NCBI GenBank assembly: GCA_902476265.1
Contig: CABSCP010000028.1
Span: 1-62,558, forward strand
Direction of reading: 5' to 3'
DNA: 62,558 nucleotides
From: an uncultured Lachnospiraceae bacterium
GTDB taxonomy: Bacteria > Bacillota > Clostridia > Lachnospirales > Lachnospiraceae
In this document: positions 1 through 7,837 of the stretch, in pieces
How positions within the stretch are numbered: position 1 is the first letter of the stretch
Layout: every line of letters begins with the position of its first letter
Notes under the pieces: generated by a model
Seen by the model: the letters and a program-made list of their open reading frames with translations, nothing else
Told to the model about the DNA's origin: nothing
Database searches by the model: none
Made by a program: the position numbers and the translations under genes

Positions 1-70
1 CAAGCACCATCAGAATTTCTCCCAGGTCAATTTCAATTTCATCTGATGGCTGGTTGTACTGGTTCTCCAT
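1..70 (-). CDS. Wzz/YveK-like capsular polysaccharide chain-length protein, N-terminal fragment
   Basis: Only the first 23 codons lie in the window; the gene continues past the left edge. ATG is at 68-70 with GAAGGAG about 9 nt upstream. The visible start has an acidic stretch (residues 10-18, DEIEIDLGE) leading into a hydrophobic turn, as in Wzz/YveK-type polysaccharide co-polymerases, which sit in the membrane and set chain length or act as tyrosine-kinase adaptors. It follows a CpsB-type phosphatase on the same strand by 49 nt, the usual gram-positive order. The family call rests on a short start and on context, so it is tentative. Confidence 0.55.
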   Translation of the reverse strand, partial: MENQYNQPSDEIEIDLGEILMVL

Positions 71-119
71 TTCTTCCTGCTCCTTCGTTTCTGTCCTTTT
101 CCCTGAAAAAGATAGTATT

Positions 120-845
120 CTATAATTCCATATCTGCGAATATGTTCTCCGCATTCTTCCAGAGAATTTTCTCCGCGTAGTTTCCCGTTTTCTTTTTCAG
201 CAGCTGCGCACATTTTTCCATATGCAAAGACCGCTTTCCGCTGCTTCTGTGAGCGTCCGTCCCGATAAAATGGACCTGCCGCTCCTTAAGAAGTCTGAAA
301 CAGGCCCTTTTTGTAGCAAATCCCCAGTCTCCTGTAATGCTGCCTGCATTGACCTGGATATAACATCCCATGTCGATGAGCTCCTGCACCCGGTCGGAAT
401 TTACAATCACTTCCCCATAGCGCTCCACATGAGCCACAACCGGCCAGTAGCCTGCGCTCGACAAATCATAGAGACCGTCTCTGATATAATTCCAGCTTTC
501 GCCCGGCAAAAATTCCACCAACACATAGTGCGAGCCTGCCAGCGTGCATAAACTGCCGTTTTCCAGCCTTTCTTTTAACTCATGACAATAAAAAAGTTCA
601 CTTCCCGGAAACAATTCAATGTTAAAATTTAAAGATTGTGAAAGTTCCGTCAACTGATCTATTCTTTTCCGGATTCCTTCTGTAGAGACACATTTCCTGT
701 CAGGTTTTTGATGGGGGGTCAGTATGATTCGTCCGATATGCTCTTTTTGGGCATGCTCCAGCATGGCGATGCTCTCGTCCATGCTCTGAGCTCCATCGTC
801 CACACCTGGCATTATATGAGAATGTATATCCGTATAAAGTGACAT
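120..845 (-). CDS. CpsB/YwqE-type PHP-domain tyrosine-protein phosphatase
   Basis: A 241-residue PHP-fold phosphatase that removes phosphate from the capsule tyrosine kinase and so tunes exopolysaccharide assembly. Metal-binding motifs are in order: DIHSHIMPGVDDG at residues 6-18, TPHQKP near 45, GSELFY near 85, VAHVERY in the middle and GTDAHRSS near the C-terminus. The length matches the family. ATG at 845 is preferred over an upstream in-frame codon because GAGGCGGGAGC directly precedes it. It is the first gene of a leftward operon that continues into a Wzz-like gene. A strong promoter lies at 917-946. Histidinol-phosphatase is excluded by length and by the CpsB signature. Confidence 0.9.
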   Translation of the reverse strand: MSLYTDIHSHIMPGVDDGAQSMDESIAMLEHAQKEHIGRIILTPHQKPDRKCVSTEGIRKRIDQLTELSQSLNFNIELFPGSELFYCHELKERLENGSLCTLAGSHYVLVEFLPGESWNYIRDGLYDLSSAGYWPVVAHVERYGEVIVNSDRVQELIDMGCYIQVNAGSITGDWGFATKRACFRLLKERQVHFIGTDAHRSSGKRSLHMEKCAQLLKKKTGNYAEKILWKNAENIFADMEL

Positions 846-895
846 GCTCCCGCCTCTATCTACATGTAAGGTCAAAAAATTGGTACTATTTTTGT

Positions 896-930
896 ATGTA
901 CGTTTTAAACTACTTTATTATATACGTTTA
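896..930. repeat. Paired TACGTTT boxes flanking the capsule promoter -10
   Basis: Two direct copies of tacgttt lie at 899-905 and 923-929, 24 bp apart, on either side of the capsule-operon -10 (917-922). A 13-bp inverse copy of the 897-909 box is found at 1080-1092 inside the start of the XRE gene. The spacing suggests an operator, perhaps bound by the adjacent XRE regulator. That link is inference. Confidence 0.45.
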
Positions 931-946
931 TAACTGGTTTTGTCAA
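917..946 (-). promoter_or_regulatory. Promoter of the capsule operon
   Basis: On the minus strand TTGACA (941-946), an 18-bp spacer and TATAAT (917-922) form a near-consensus sigma-A promoter about 65 nt upstream of the CpsB start. Confidence 0.75.
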
Positions 947-1023
947 ACCCATTTATAGGGAAAAATGCATAATAGGAAATTTATACCAGAAATGATAAAT
1001 ACTTCCAGTCCGTGGAGGGCACT

Positions 1024-1386
1024 ATGAAGAACACACAACTTGAAACCTACGACCGGCTTGCTGCCGGAGACAGGCTCCGTTTAAAACGTACATTACTCGG
1101 CCTTACGCAGGAGGAAATGGCGGAAAAAATCGGGCGCGTGCCGAAATATTATGCAGACATTGAAAGGGGATCCTGCGGTATGTCGGTGGAAACTCTGATG
1201 GCTCTGTCAAAAACTTTGAATATGTCTCTGGATTTTTTAATCTATGGAGAGGAAACCCGGGAAAATAAGATCAAGCATGAAAATGAAATATTTGCTGTTA
1301 TCGATATGCTGGATCACTGTTCCGAACGGAAACGGGAATATGCGATGCGGTTGTTAAAGCTTTTTCTAATTGCCTGTGACAGTTGA
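1024..1386 (+). CDS. XRE-family transcriptional regulator
   Basis: A 120-residue protein with one Cro/C1-type helix-turn-helix at about residues 16-72: RLRLKRTLLGLTQEEMAEKI, then YADIERG and SVETLMALSKTLNMSLDFL. The remaining ~45 residues form a short charged helix, probably for dimerisation. ATG at 1024 has GGAGGG 7 nt upstream. The gene is divergent from the capsule operon across a 178-bp shared region with repeated TACGTTT boxes, so control of capsule genes is plausible. It ends just before a bidirectional terminator. Ligand and regulon cannot be read from sequence. Confidence 0.88.
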   Translation: MKNTQLETYDRLAAGDRLRLKRTLLGLTQEEMAEKIGRVPKYYADIERGSCGMSVETLMALSKTLNMSLDFLIYGEETRENKIKHENEIFAVIDMLDHCSERKREYAMRLLKLFLIACDS

Positions 1387-1404
1387 AAAGAGGAACAACA
1401 AAAA

Positions 1405-1457
1405 TACCGCGGCGCTTTTGGCATTTCACCAAACAGCACCGCGGTACTTTATTTTTT
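1405..1457. terminator. Bidirectional terminator between the XRE gene and pckA
   Basis: taccgcgg at 1405-1412 pairs with ccgcggta at 1439-1446. A T-rich run follows on the plus strand (1447-1457) and an A-rich run precedes the stem, so it can stop both convergent genes. Confidence 0.85.
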
Positions 1458-1499
1458 CACAGGAAAGAACAGAATACTGTCTTTCTCTTGCTCATTGAA

Positions 1500-3206
1500 T
1501 TACAGAGTCTCGATCTCAGCAACCAGCTTCTTCAATGCTGCCAGCGCTTCATCGGGAAGCGCGTCGTAGCCGCCCTTCTTTGTATTAAAGCCTTCTACTG
1601 CATTTACTCTGGTGTCCATGCTGTTCTTTAACTGAGCAACATAGTCTTTATCGGACAGATCCGGAACGAAGTTGTCTGTCAGTGTCCAATCCATGATCTC
1701 AATATCTTCGAAAGGTCCCCACTGTTTGAATTCCGCTTTGCCTTCTACGATCGTTTCCAGAATGCCAAGGGTATCAGCGGGTTTAACCTTCTTGCCCATG
1801 AAATCGCCGGTATTCACGATGTAGCAGTCAACGTTCTTCTCTTCTACCAGTTTCTTGAACTTCTCATAGTCATTCACCAGAGGATAGGTTCTGAAAGGAT
1901 TTGCATAAGGCACGATGCGGATTGCATTTAAGTCTGTGCCGGCAGCAACACGTTCTGCAGTGGATGTCTTTGTAGCCAGGGTAGCGCCCATTACGGATGC
2001 AAGAGCGGAACCTTTCAGTTTCACTACAGGCGGAATGGTGGGATCCTTCATGATCCAGAAGATTGCGTTAACGGGGGAGTCAATCTTATCCACGCGGTTA
2101 GGAGACCACAGTTTGGACTTGATCGCACGGCCGTTGCCGTTTCTGATATCTTCTGTTACCAGCTGCAGTTTGCCTTCGGAATCCAGTGTGCAGGAGCAGT
2201 TCTGCGCAGTGATCAGATATTCGTTATCCGGGCAGCCTGTCGGATAATCCGCTGTCTTATCGAAGTAAGTAGGCTCCAACGCTACGGATGCACAGGTTTC
2301 TGTATTGATGATGAATGCATCGTCATGCAGAACCTTGATTTCGTATTTGCCGTTGTGTTTTGCATGGGTCAGTGTGGATTTGCCGGATCCGGACAGTCCG
2401 TAAACGGAAGCAACGAACTTGGAACCGTCAGCCAGTGTGTATTCTTTCTGTCCGCCGTGGCAGGAAGCATAACCGTTTCTGTTAGCCAGCGCCCACGCCA
2501 TGGTCAGTGTGCCTTTCTTATGTTCGCCAAAATATCTCATGCCCAGGATAGCTGCGCAGTTCTGATTGGTGTCGAAATAGCACAGTGTCAGCGGATCGCT
2601 TAAGCAGCTGTAATCCACATCGGGATGATTCATGGGTGTCCACTGAGGATCGGAGAAGATGTAGATATCAGGCTCTTTGCCGTCGCCGACAGGCTTGGAA
2701 TTTCTGTACATCTTGTTATAGTAATCGGACATATACTGGAAGTTGATCATCCAGTTGTAAAGGATGTTCTCTTCACCTTCGGGAATGAGCAGATGCGCCT
2801 TCACCATGAATTCGGGATCCAGACCTACATAGCAGGTAGCATGATACATGGTTTTCCAGCGTGTCTCATAAACAGCGTCCATCACAACCTTATCCAGTTT
2901 CGCTTCATCTACGCCGGGCTCCCCTTTGATACGGCGTGCTGCAGCGTAACGGCCGGTAACTGCGCCGTCATTGAACAGAAGAACCTTCGCATCCTTTTCC
3001 AGGCCGAACAGTTCGCCGTCTTTCACGGGCATATCTGTCACAACAGTACCGGGAGAGTTCTTCGCTAACTCATATGCTTCTTTTAAGGTATCCACTTTCA
3101 CTACGTTGTTACCATAAAAAGCCGCTTCAATAATAGAACGTGTCTTAGAGAAACCAGGCTTGCCTGCGCCGATCTCGCTAATAGGGTAATAAGCTTTTGT
3201 TGACAT
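1500..3206 (-). CDS. pckA: Phosphoenolpyruvate carboxykinase (ATP)
   Basis: A 568-residue enzyme interconverting oxaloacetate + ATP and PEP + CO2 + ADP. In fermenting Clostridia it often runs in the PEP-carboxylating direction. The kinase loop GLSGSGKSTLTH is near residue 272, followed by KVLHDDAFIIN and a GATLATKTSTAE segment. It is somewhat longer than the E. coli-type enzyme (about 540) and its second metal motif differs, which fits a distinct clostridial branch. ATG at 3206 has GAGGAGG upstream. It is single-gene, with its own promoter at 3331-3359, a leader of about 118 nt, and a shared terminator downstream. The oxaloacetate link to the decarboxylase operon at 27-32 kb is functional, not positional. 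Confidence 0.93.
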   Translation of the reverse strand: MSTKAYYPISEIGAGKPGFSKTRSIIEAAFYGNNVVKVDTLKEAYELAKNSPGTVVTDMPVKDGELFGLEKDAKVLLFNDGAVTGRYAAARRIKGEPGVDEAKLDKVVMDAVYETRWKTMYHATCYVGLDPEFMVKAHLLIPEGEENILYNWMINFQYMSDYYNKMYRNSKPVGDGKEPDIYIFSDPQWTPMNHPDVDYSCLSDPLTLCYFDTNQNCAAILGMRYFGEHKKGTLTMAWALANRNGYASCHGGQKEYTLADGSKFVASVYGLSGSGKSTLTHAKHNGKYEIKVLHDDAFIINTETCASVALEPTYFDKTADYPTGCPDNEYLITAQNCSCTLDSEGKLQLVTEDIRNGNGRAIKSKLWSPNRVDKIDSPVNAIFWIMKDPTIPPVVKLKGSALASVMGATLATKTSTAERVAAGTDLNAIRIVPYANPFRTYPLVNDYEKFKKLVEEKNVDCYIVNTGDFMGKKVKPADTLGILETIVEGKAEFKQWGPFEDIEIMDWTLTDNFVPDLSDKDYVAQLKNSMDTRVNAVEGFNTKKGGYDALPDEALAALKKLVAEIETL

Positions 3207-3330
3207 TATTACATCCTCCTCTTTGTTATATATGTATGTTTTCCACCGCTTCCGTTCGATTCACCGGGCGGGGTGCGGTTTTAACCTTTTTTGTGCAGAT
3301 TGCTGTAAAGCAAGTCTGTACACCTTTTGT

Positions 3331-3359
3331 ATTATCTCAAAACCGCCCTGAAAAGTCAA
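3331..3359 (-). promoter_or_regulatory. Promoter of pckA
   Basis: Minus strand TTGACT (3354-3359), 17-bp spacer, GATAAT (3331-3336). The leader to the pckA ATG is about 118 nt and contains no recognised riboswitch. Confidence 0.75.
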
Positions 3360-3403
3360 TATTTTTGTTCCTAAAAAAATACATTTTAGATTTATTTAAT
3401 ATC

Positions 3404-5206
3404 TCATTCCACCGCCCTGGTCGCCTCTGCCAGCCATGCCGCTTCTTCTCCGTTCAGATAGGGTGTAATTTTCTCCCGCACTGCCTCATGATAACGATTC
3501 AGTCTTTCGATATCCTTAGGCTGCATGAGGGAAGTGTCAATGGCATCCAGGTCGATGGGGGCATAAGTGAGGGTATCAAAATACAGGAACTGACCGTCTC
3601 CGTTCTTCTCCCCGTTTTTGGCAACCAGCACATTTTCGATGCGGATGCCATGGCTTCCTTCTATATAAACTCCCGGTTCATTGGTCACATCCATGCCCGG
3701 CTCGATGACCACTTCTTTCATGCCTTCCGTATATCTCCAGCGGATCCCCTGAGGGCCTTCATGGACATTTAAAATATAACCCACTCCGTGCCCTGTGCCA
3801 CATTTATAATCTATACCGCGGTCCCACAGGGGCTGACGGGCCAGAATATCCAGGTTACGGCCGGAACAGCCGTACAAAAATTTTGCATCAGAGAGCTGCA
3901 GCATTCCCATGGCAACCGCCGTATAGTGCTCTTTCTCCTCCTGTGTGACAGGCCCCAGCACAATGGTTCTGGTCACATCTGTGGTGCCTCCCATGTACTG
4001 GCCGCCGGAATCCACCAGAAGCATCCCTCTCGGCTCCAGCACTGCAAAACTGTCTTCGGTTGCCTCATAATGCATCATGGCCGCATTGGCGCCGTATGCG
4101 CTGATGGTGGGGAAAGAAAGATCCAGGTATCCGTCTATCTCACTGCGCAGCTCATCCAGATATTTTGCGGCGGAAAGCTCCGTCATGGGAACCTTTCCGA
4201 TATTTTTCTTCACCCAGTAAATAAATTTGCACACAGCGGCGCTGTCCTTTAAATAAACTTCCTCCATATGGGAAAGTTCCGTTTCATTCTTTATCGCCTT
4301 TAAAAGTTCGGTTGGATTGGGCGCATCCAGAATCTCCGCTCGTTCTGAGATCGTTTTATAGAAAGCGTAGCTCACATTGCCCAGATCACACAACACTTTC
4401 CCGGTCATCGCACAAGAACCCATGAAATTTCCGGCCTCTTCATAAGGATGCAGACTGATATCGTATTTGGAAGCATGTTCCTTCAGCGCTTCCGTCACTT
4501 CACCTTCCTGGATAAAATAATGACACTCCTCCGCCGTCAGATAGGCATAGGAAAGTGCCACCGGGTTACATTCCACATCCTTCCCCCGGATATTCAACAG
4601 CCACATCAGATCATCCAGCTTGCTTAAAAAATGGCCCTGGACTCCCATATCCCGCATCTTTGCGCGCACTTTTGCAAGCTTTTCACCCGCCGTCTGCCCA
4701 CAGATGGCTTCATCCAGCACCAAAACGGGATTACAGGGAAGCGCCGGCCTGTCCGTCCATACCGCATCCGCCAGATCCTGGTCATAGACGATTTTCACCT
4801 GTTTGCCGGACAGGATTTTTTCCAGCTTCAGACCGAATCTGGTGTCCACTACTCTGCCGTCGAACCCAAGCGTCTGTCCTTCTTTCATCTTTTCCGCCAG
4901 AAATTCTTCTTTGGCGGGCACACCTTCTTCCAGCATCCGGTACAAGGTCACGCCGGTGCCCTCCAGTTCCCTCTCAGCCTGGATAAAATACCTTCCGTCC
5001 GTCCAAAGCCCGGCTTCCTCCTGTCCCACGATCAAGGTACCGTTGGAACCGGAAAAATTACATAAAAATTCTCTCATCTTGAAATAGTTATCCACATATT
5101 CGGAATTATGGAAATCCGCGGTGGGCACCATATACCAGTCCACACCATTTTGTGCCATCATGCTGCGCAGGGCTGTGAGCCTGTCACAGATTTTCTGATT
5201 GATCAT
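3404..5206 (-). CDS. Aminopeptidase P family (Xaa-Pro aminopeptidase, M24B)
   Basis: A 600-residue cytosolic metallopeptidase that releases the N-terminal residue from peptides with proline in position two. It has the long three-domain form: two creatinase-like N-terminal domains (about 1-310) and a pita-bread catalytic domain. Metal ligands are visible: the two Asp of VDSGGQYMGGTTDVT near 400, His in GTGHGVGY near 472, and Glu in NEPGVY and GIRIENV near 509-525. ATG at 5206 is chosen over an upstream in-frame codon because GGAGGAG lies just before it. It is monocistronic, divergent from deoC with closely packed promoters. No strong terminator is seen downstream. Confidence 0.93.
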   Translation of the reverse strand: MINQKICDRLTALRSMMAQNGVDWYMVPTADFHNSEYVDNYFKMREFLCNFSGSNGTLIVGQEEAGLWTDGRYFIQAERELEGTGVTLYRMLEEGVPAKEEFLAEKMKEGQTLGFDGRVVDTRFGLKLEKILSGKQVKIVYDQDLADAVWTDRPALPCNPVLVLDEAICGQTAGEKLAKVRAKMRDMGVQGHFLSKLDDLMWLLNIRGKDVECNPVALSYAYLTAEECHYFIQEGEVTEALKEHASKYDISLHPYEEAGNFMGSCAMTGKVLCDLGNVSYAFYKTISERAEILDAPNPTELLKAIKNETELSHMEEVYLKDSAAVCKFIYWVKKNIGKVPMTELSAAKYLDELRSEIDGYLDLSFPTISAYGANAAMMHYEATEDSFAVLEPRGMLLVDSGGQYMGGTTDVTRTIVLGPVTQEEKEHYTAVAMGMLQLSDAKFLYGCSGRNLDILARQPLWDRGIDYKCGTGHGVGYILNVHEGPQGIRWRYTEGMKEVVIEPGMDVTNEPGVYIEGSHGIRIENVLVAKNGEKNGDGQFLYFDTLTYAPIDLDAIDTSLMQPKDIERLNRYHEAVREKITPYLNGEEAAWLAEATRAVE

Positions 5207-5265
5207 CTCTTTCTCCTCCAAACTTGTCACCGTCGGCTTTCTGACCGGCGACACCTTACTGCTTC

Positions 5266-5294
5266 ATCATAGTCATAAAAAAAATCCTTGTCAA
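5266..5294 (-). promoter_or_regulatory. Promoter of the aminopeptidase P gene
   Basis: Minus strand TTGACA (5289-5294), 17-bp spacer, TATGAT (5266-5271). Its -35 lies 5 bp from the -35 of the divergent deoC promoter. Confidence 0.82.
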
Positions 5295-5299
5295 GGAGA

Positions 5300-5328
5300 T
5301 TGTCATTCCTGTGCTTTTACGTTAAAAT
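5300..5328 (+). promoter_or_regulatory. Promoter of deoC
   Basis: Plus strand TTGTCA (5300-5305), 17-bp spacer, TAAAAT (5323-5328), placing the start about 63 nt upstream of the deoC ATG. Confidence 0.72.
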
Positions 5329-5398
5329 GGAAAGAGTAACACAACCAGCGCCGGGAATCCGGCTCCAGCCCTGCCGTAGGAAAGGAGTTTACTTTATT

Positions 5399-6061
5399 AT
5401 GGAAGACAAAGAAATTTTATCTCATATTGATCACACACAGCTGAAGGCTTTCGCAGTCTGGTCCGATATCCAAAAGCTCTGTGAGGAAGCAAAACGGTAT
5501 CAGACTGCCTCGGTCTGCATCCCGCCCGCTTATATCCGCCGCGTCCACGAGGCTTTTCCCGACTTAAATATCTGCACTGTGGTGGGATTTCCTCTGGGTT
5601 ACAGTGTGACTGCCGCCAAGGAAACCGAAATCCGGGAGGCTTTAAAAGACGGCGCCAACGAAATCGACATGGTGGTGAATATCAGCGATGTGAAAAACCA
5701 TCTTTTTAAAAAGGTGGAGGAAGAAATCCGCATCTTAAAGAAGGCCTGCGGCAGTCACATCCTGAAAGTGATCATTGAAACCTGTTACCTCACCGAAGAA
5801 GAAAAAATTGCCTTATGTTATGCTGTCACAAATGCCGGAGCAGACTTCATCAAAACCTCCACCGGTTTCGGAACCGCCGGAGCCTGCATCGAGGACATCC
5901 GGCTCTTTAAAGCGCATATCGGACCTCAGGTGAAGATCAAAGCGGCCGGCGGCGTTAAAACCAGGGAGGATTTGGAGCGGTTCCTTTCGGAAGGCTGTGA
6001 GCGGATCGGCACCTCTTCCGCGGTAGGGCTTCTCCAGGGAGGCGAAGCCCGGGATTATTGA
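5399..6061 (+). CDS. deoC: Deoxyribose-phosphate aldolase
   Basis: A 220-residue class I aldolase splitting 2-deoxyribose-5-phosphate into glyceraldehyde-3-phosphate and acetaldehyde in deoxynucleoside salvage. The Schiff-base lysine is K152 in AGADFIKTSTGFGTAG, the proton-relay lysine is K181 in KIKAAGGVK, and D90 is in NEIDMVVNI. The length is typical. ATG at 5399 follows AAAGGAG at a rather long 12-nt spacing; no closer in-frame start has a better site. It is a single gene with its own promoter and a strong terminator. No deoA/deoB or pupG neighbours are present, so it is not in a full salvage operon. Confidence 0.94.
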   Translation: MEDKEILSHIDHTQLKAFAVWSDIQKLCEEAKRYQTASVCIPPAYIRRVHEAFPDLNICTVVGFPLGYSVTAAKETEIREALKDGANEIDMVVNISDVKNHLFKKVEEEIRILKKACGSHILKVIIETCYLTEEEKIALCYAVTNAGADFIKTSTGFGTAGACIEDIRLFKAHIGPQVKIKAAGGVKTREDLERFLSEGCERIGTSSAVGLLQGGEARDY

Positions 6062-6084
6062 TCCTCCAAAGGTTCTGCTTTTTC

Positions 6085-6123
6085 CCGGAAGGCCGGATTT
6101 TAAAGGCCTTCCGGCACTTTTTT
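6085..6123 (+). terminator. Terminator of deoC
   Basis: ccggaaggcc (6085-6094) pairs with ggccttccgg (6105-6114), followed by a T-run to 6123. Confidence 0.88.
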
Positions 6124-6213
6124 CAGCCAAGTCTTTTCCATCTTTTGGGCAGGAATCTGTCATCCTGAACCGTGAACAAAATGTAAATAGTTTCTAAACA
6201 TTTGTATTTTTTC

Positions 6214-6243
6214 TTGTACAAAAGCCTCCATCCATGTTACAAT
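6214..6243 (+). promoter_or_regulatory. Promoter of the citrate synthase gene
   Basis: TTGTAC (6214-6219), 18-bp spacer, TACAAT (6238-6243). The leader of about 90 nt contains a short imperfect inverted repeat (aaccgtt / aacgggtt, 6267-6287). Confidence 0.6.
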
Positions 6244-6340
6244 AGTCTATAGTTTTAGCGAATTCAACCGTTAAAGTCAACGGGTTTCCATCGAATTTGC
6301 TCACCTGAGGGGAATATAAAATAGAAAGGTGGTAATCAAT

Positions 6341-7717
6341 ATGGAACTTCAAAATTCTAACAGCTTTTCCGACATCACGCCGGAAATCCTTCATCTCGCT
6401 CATCTGAGCGAACAGGCAGGAACCATCAATCCCGACCTGTATACGAAATATGACGTCAAACGCGGACTGCGCGACTTAAACGGTAAGGGTGTTCTCGCCG
6501 GGCTGACCAACATTTCCGATGTCCGGGCCACAGAAATAGTGGATGGGAAATCCGTTCCCGCACATGGACAGCTGTTCTATCGGGGGTACAACGTTCAGGA
6601 TCTTGTCAAGGGCTTTCATGCCGATGACCGTTTTGGTTTTGACGAAGTCACCTACCTGCTTCTTTTCGATAAGCTTCCGAACCGCGAAGAACTCAAGTCT
6701 TTCTCCGAACTTCTGGCCTCTTACAGAAGCCTCCCTACCAGCTTTGTCCGTGACATCATAATGAAAGCTCCCAGCAAAGACATGATGAATACCCTGGCCC
6801 GCAGCGTTCTCACCCTGTATTCCTATGACGACAGGGCGGATGATGTTTCCCTTCCGAATGTGCTGCGCCAGTGTCTGCAGCTGATCAGCCTGTGTCCGAT
6901 GCTGTCGATCTACGGTTATCAGGCATACAGCCACTATCATGACGGCAACAGCCTGTATATCCACCAGCCTTCCCAGGAGCTTTCCATGGCGGAAAACATT
7001 CTGCACATCCTTCGTCCGGACAGCAGCTATACACCTCTGGAAGCAAAGATTCTGGATGTGGCGCTGATCTTACATATGGAGCATGGCGGCGGTAACAACT
7101 CTTCTTTCACCACCAGAGTGGTCACCTCCTCCCTCTCCGACACCTATTCCGTCATCGCAGCGGCCATCGGCTCCTTAAAAGGTCCCCGTCACGGCGGCGC
7201 CAATATTAAGGTGGTCAAGATGTTTGAAGAGCTCAAGGAAGAAGTCCGTGACTGGAAGGACGATGAAGAAATCAGCCATTATCTGAACAGGCTTTTGAGC
7301 AAAGATGCTTTTGACCATGCCGGTCTCATATACGGCGTCGGCCATGCCGTATATTCCAAATCCGATCCACGTGCCGTAATCTTTAAAAGCTTCGTGGAAC
7401 GGCTTTCCGAAGAAAAAGGACTGCATGACGAATTTGATCTCTATAACCGGGTTGAACGCCTGGCTCCTCAGGTCATTTCCGGAGAACGCCAGATGTATAA
7501 AGGTGTCAGCGTCAATGTGGACTTCTACTCCGGTTTCGTTTATAAAATGCTGGGCCTTCCCATCGAACTTTATACGCCCATCTTCGCCATCGCCCGTATG
7601 GTTGGCTGGAGCGCGCACCGTCTGGAAGAGCTTGCCACAAACGGCAAAATCATTCGTCCCGCTTACAAAACACTCTGTGTGGACCGGGATTACATGAATT
7701 TGGACGTCAGGCCGTAA
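6341..7717 (+). CDS. gltA: Citrate synthase / 2-methylcitrate synthase family
   Basis: A 458-residue citrate synthase-fold enzyme condensing oxaloacetate with acetyl-CoA, the entry to glutamate synthesis in a strict anaerobe. Active-site signatures are MEHGGGNNSSFTTR near residue 248, KGPRHGGAN near 283 and GVGHAVYSKSDPRA near 331. The N-terminal extension and GGGNNSS variant resemble clostridial citrate synthases more than the E. coli hexameric type. ATG at 6341 has AAAGGTGG 8 nt upstream; an in-frame GTG at 6329 overlaps that site. It is monocistronic, with no aconitase or isocitrate dehydrogenase next to it. Use of propionyl-CoA cannot be excluded. Confidence 0.9.
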   Translation: MELQNSNSFSDITPEILHLAHLSEQAGTINPDLYTKYDVKRGLRDLNGKGVLAGLTNISDVRATEIVDGKSVPAHGQLFYRGYNVQDLVKGFHADDRFGFDEVTYLLLFDKLPNREELKSFSELLASYRSLPTSFVRDIIMKAPSKDMMNTLARSVLTLYSYDDRADDVSLPNVLRQCLQLISLCPMLSIYGYQAYSHYHDGNSLYIHQPSQELSMAENILHILRPDSSYTPLEAKILDVALILHMEHGGGNNSSFTTRVVTSSLSDTYSVIAAAIGSLKGPRHGGANIKVVKMFEELKEEVRDWKDDEEISHYLNRLLSKDAFDHAGLIYGVGHAVYSKSDPRAVIFKSFVERLSEEKGLHDEFDLYNRVERLAPQVISGERQMYKGVSVNVDFYSGFVYKMLGLPIELYTPIFAIARMVGWSAHRLEELATNGKIIRPAYKTLCVDRDYMNLDVRP

Positions 7718-7768
7718 TCAGGAGAGGACCTTCAGCGGACTTTCTGTTATCAAGAATCACGCAAAAAA

Positions 7769-7800
7769 CGCCCGGCACTTAATGCCGGGCGTAACTTTTT
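7769..7800. terminator. Bidirectional terminator between gltA and thrC
   Basis: cgcccggca (7769-7777) and tgccgggcg (7783-7791) form a tight hairpin with A-run before and T-run after, serving both convergent genes. Confidence 0.9.
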
Positions 7801-7837
7801 CCTTCCATGTACCTGGACACTACTATGTCTTTTTATC

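Noticed and set aside
120..845. Histidinol-phosphatase
   Set aside because: Motifs and the capsule-operon context fit CpsB-type tyrosine phosphatases better.
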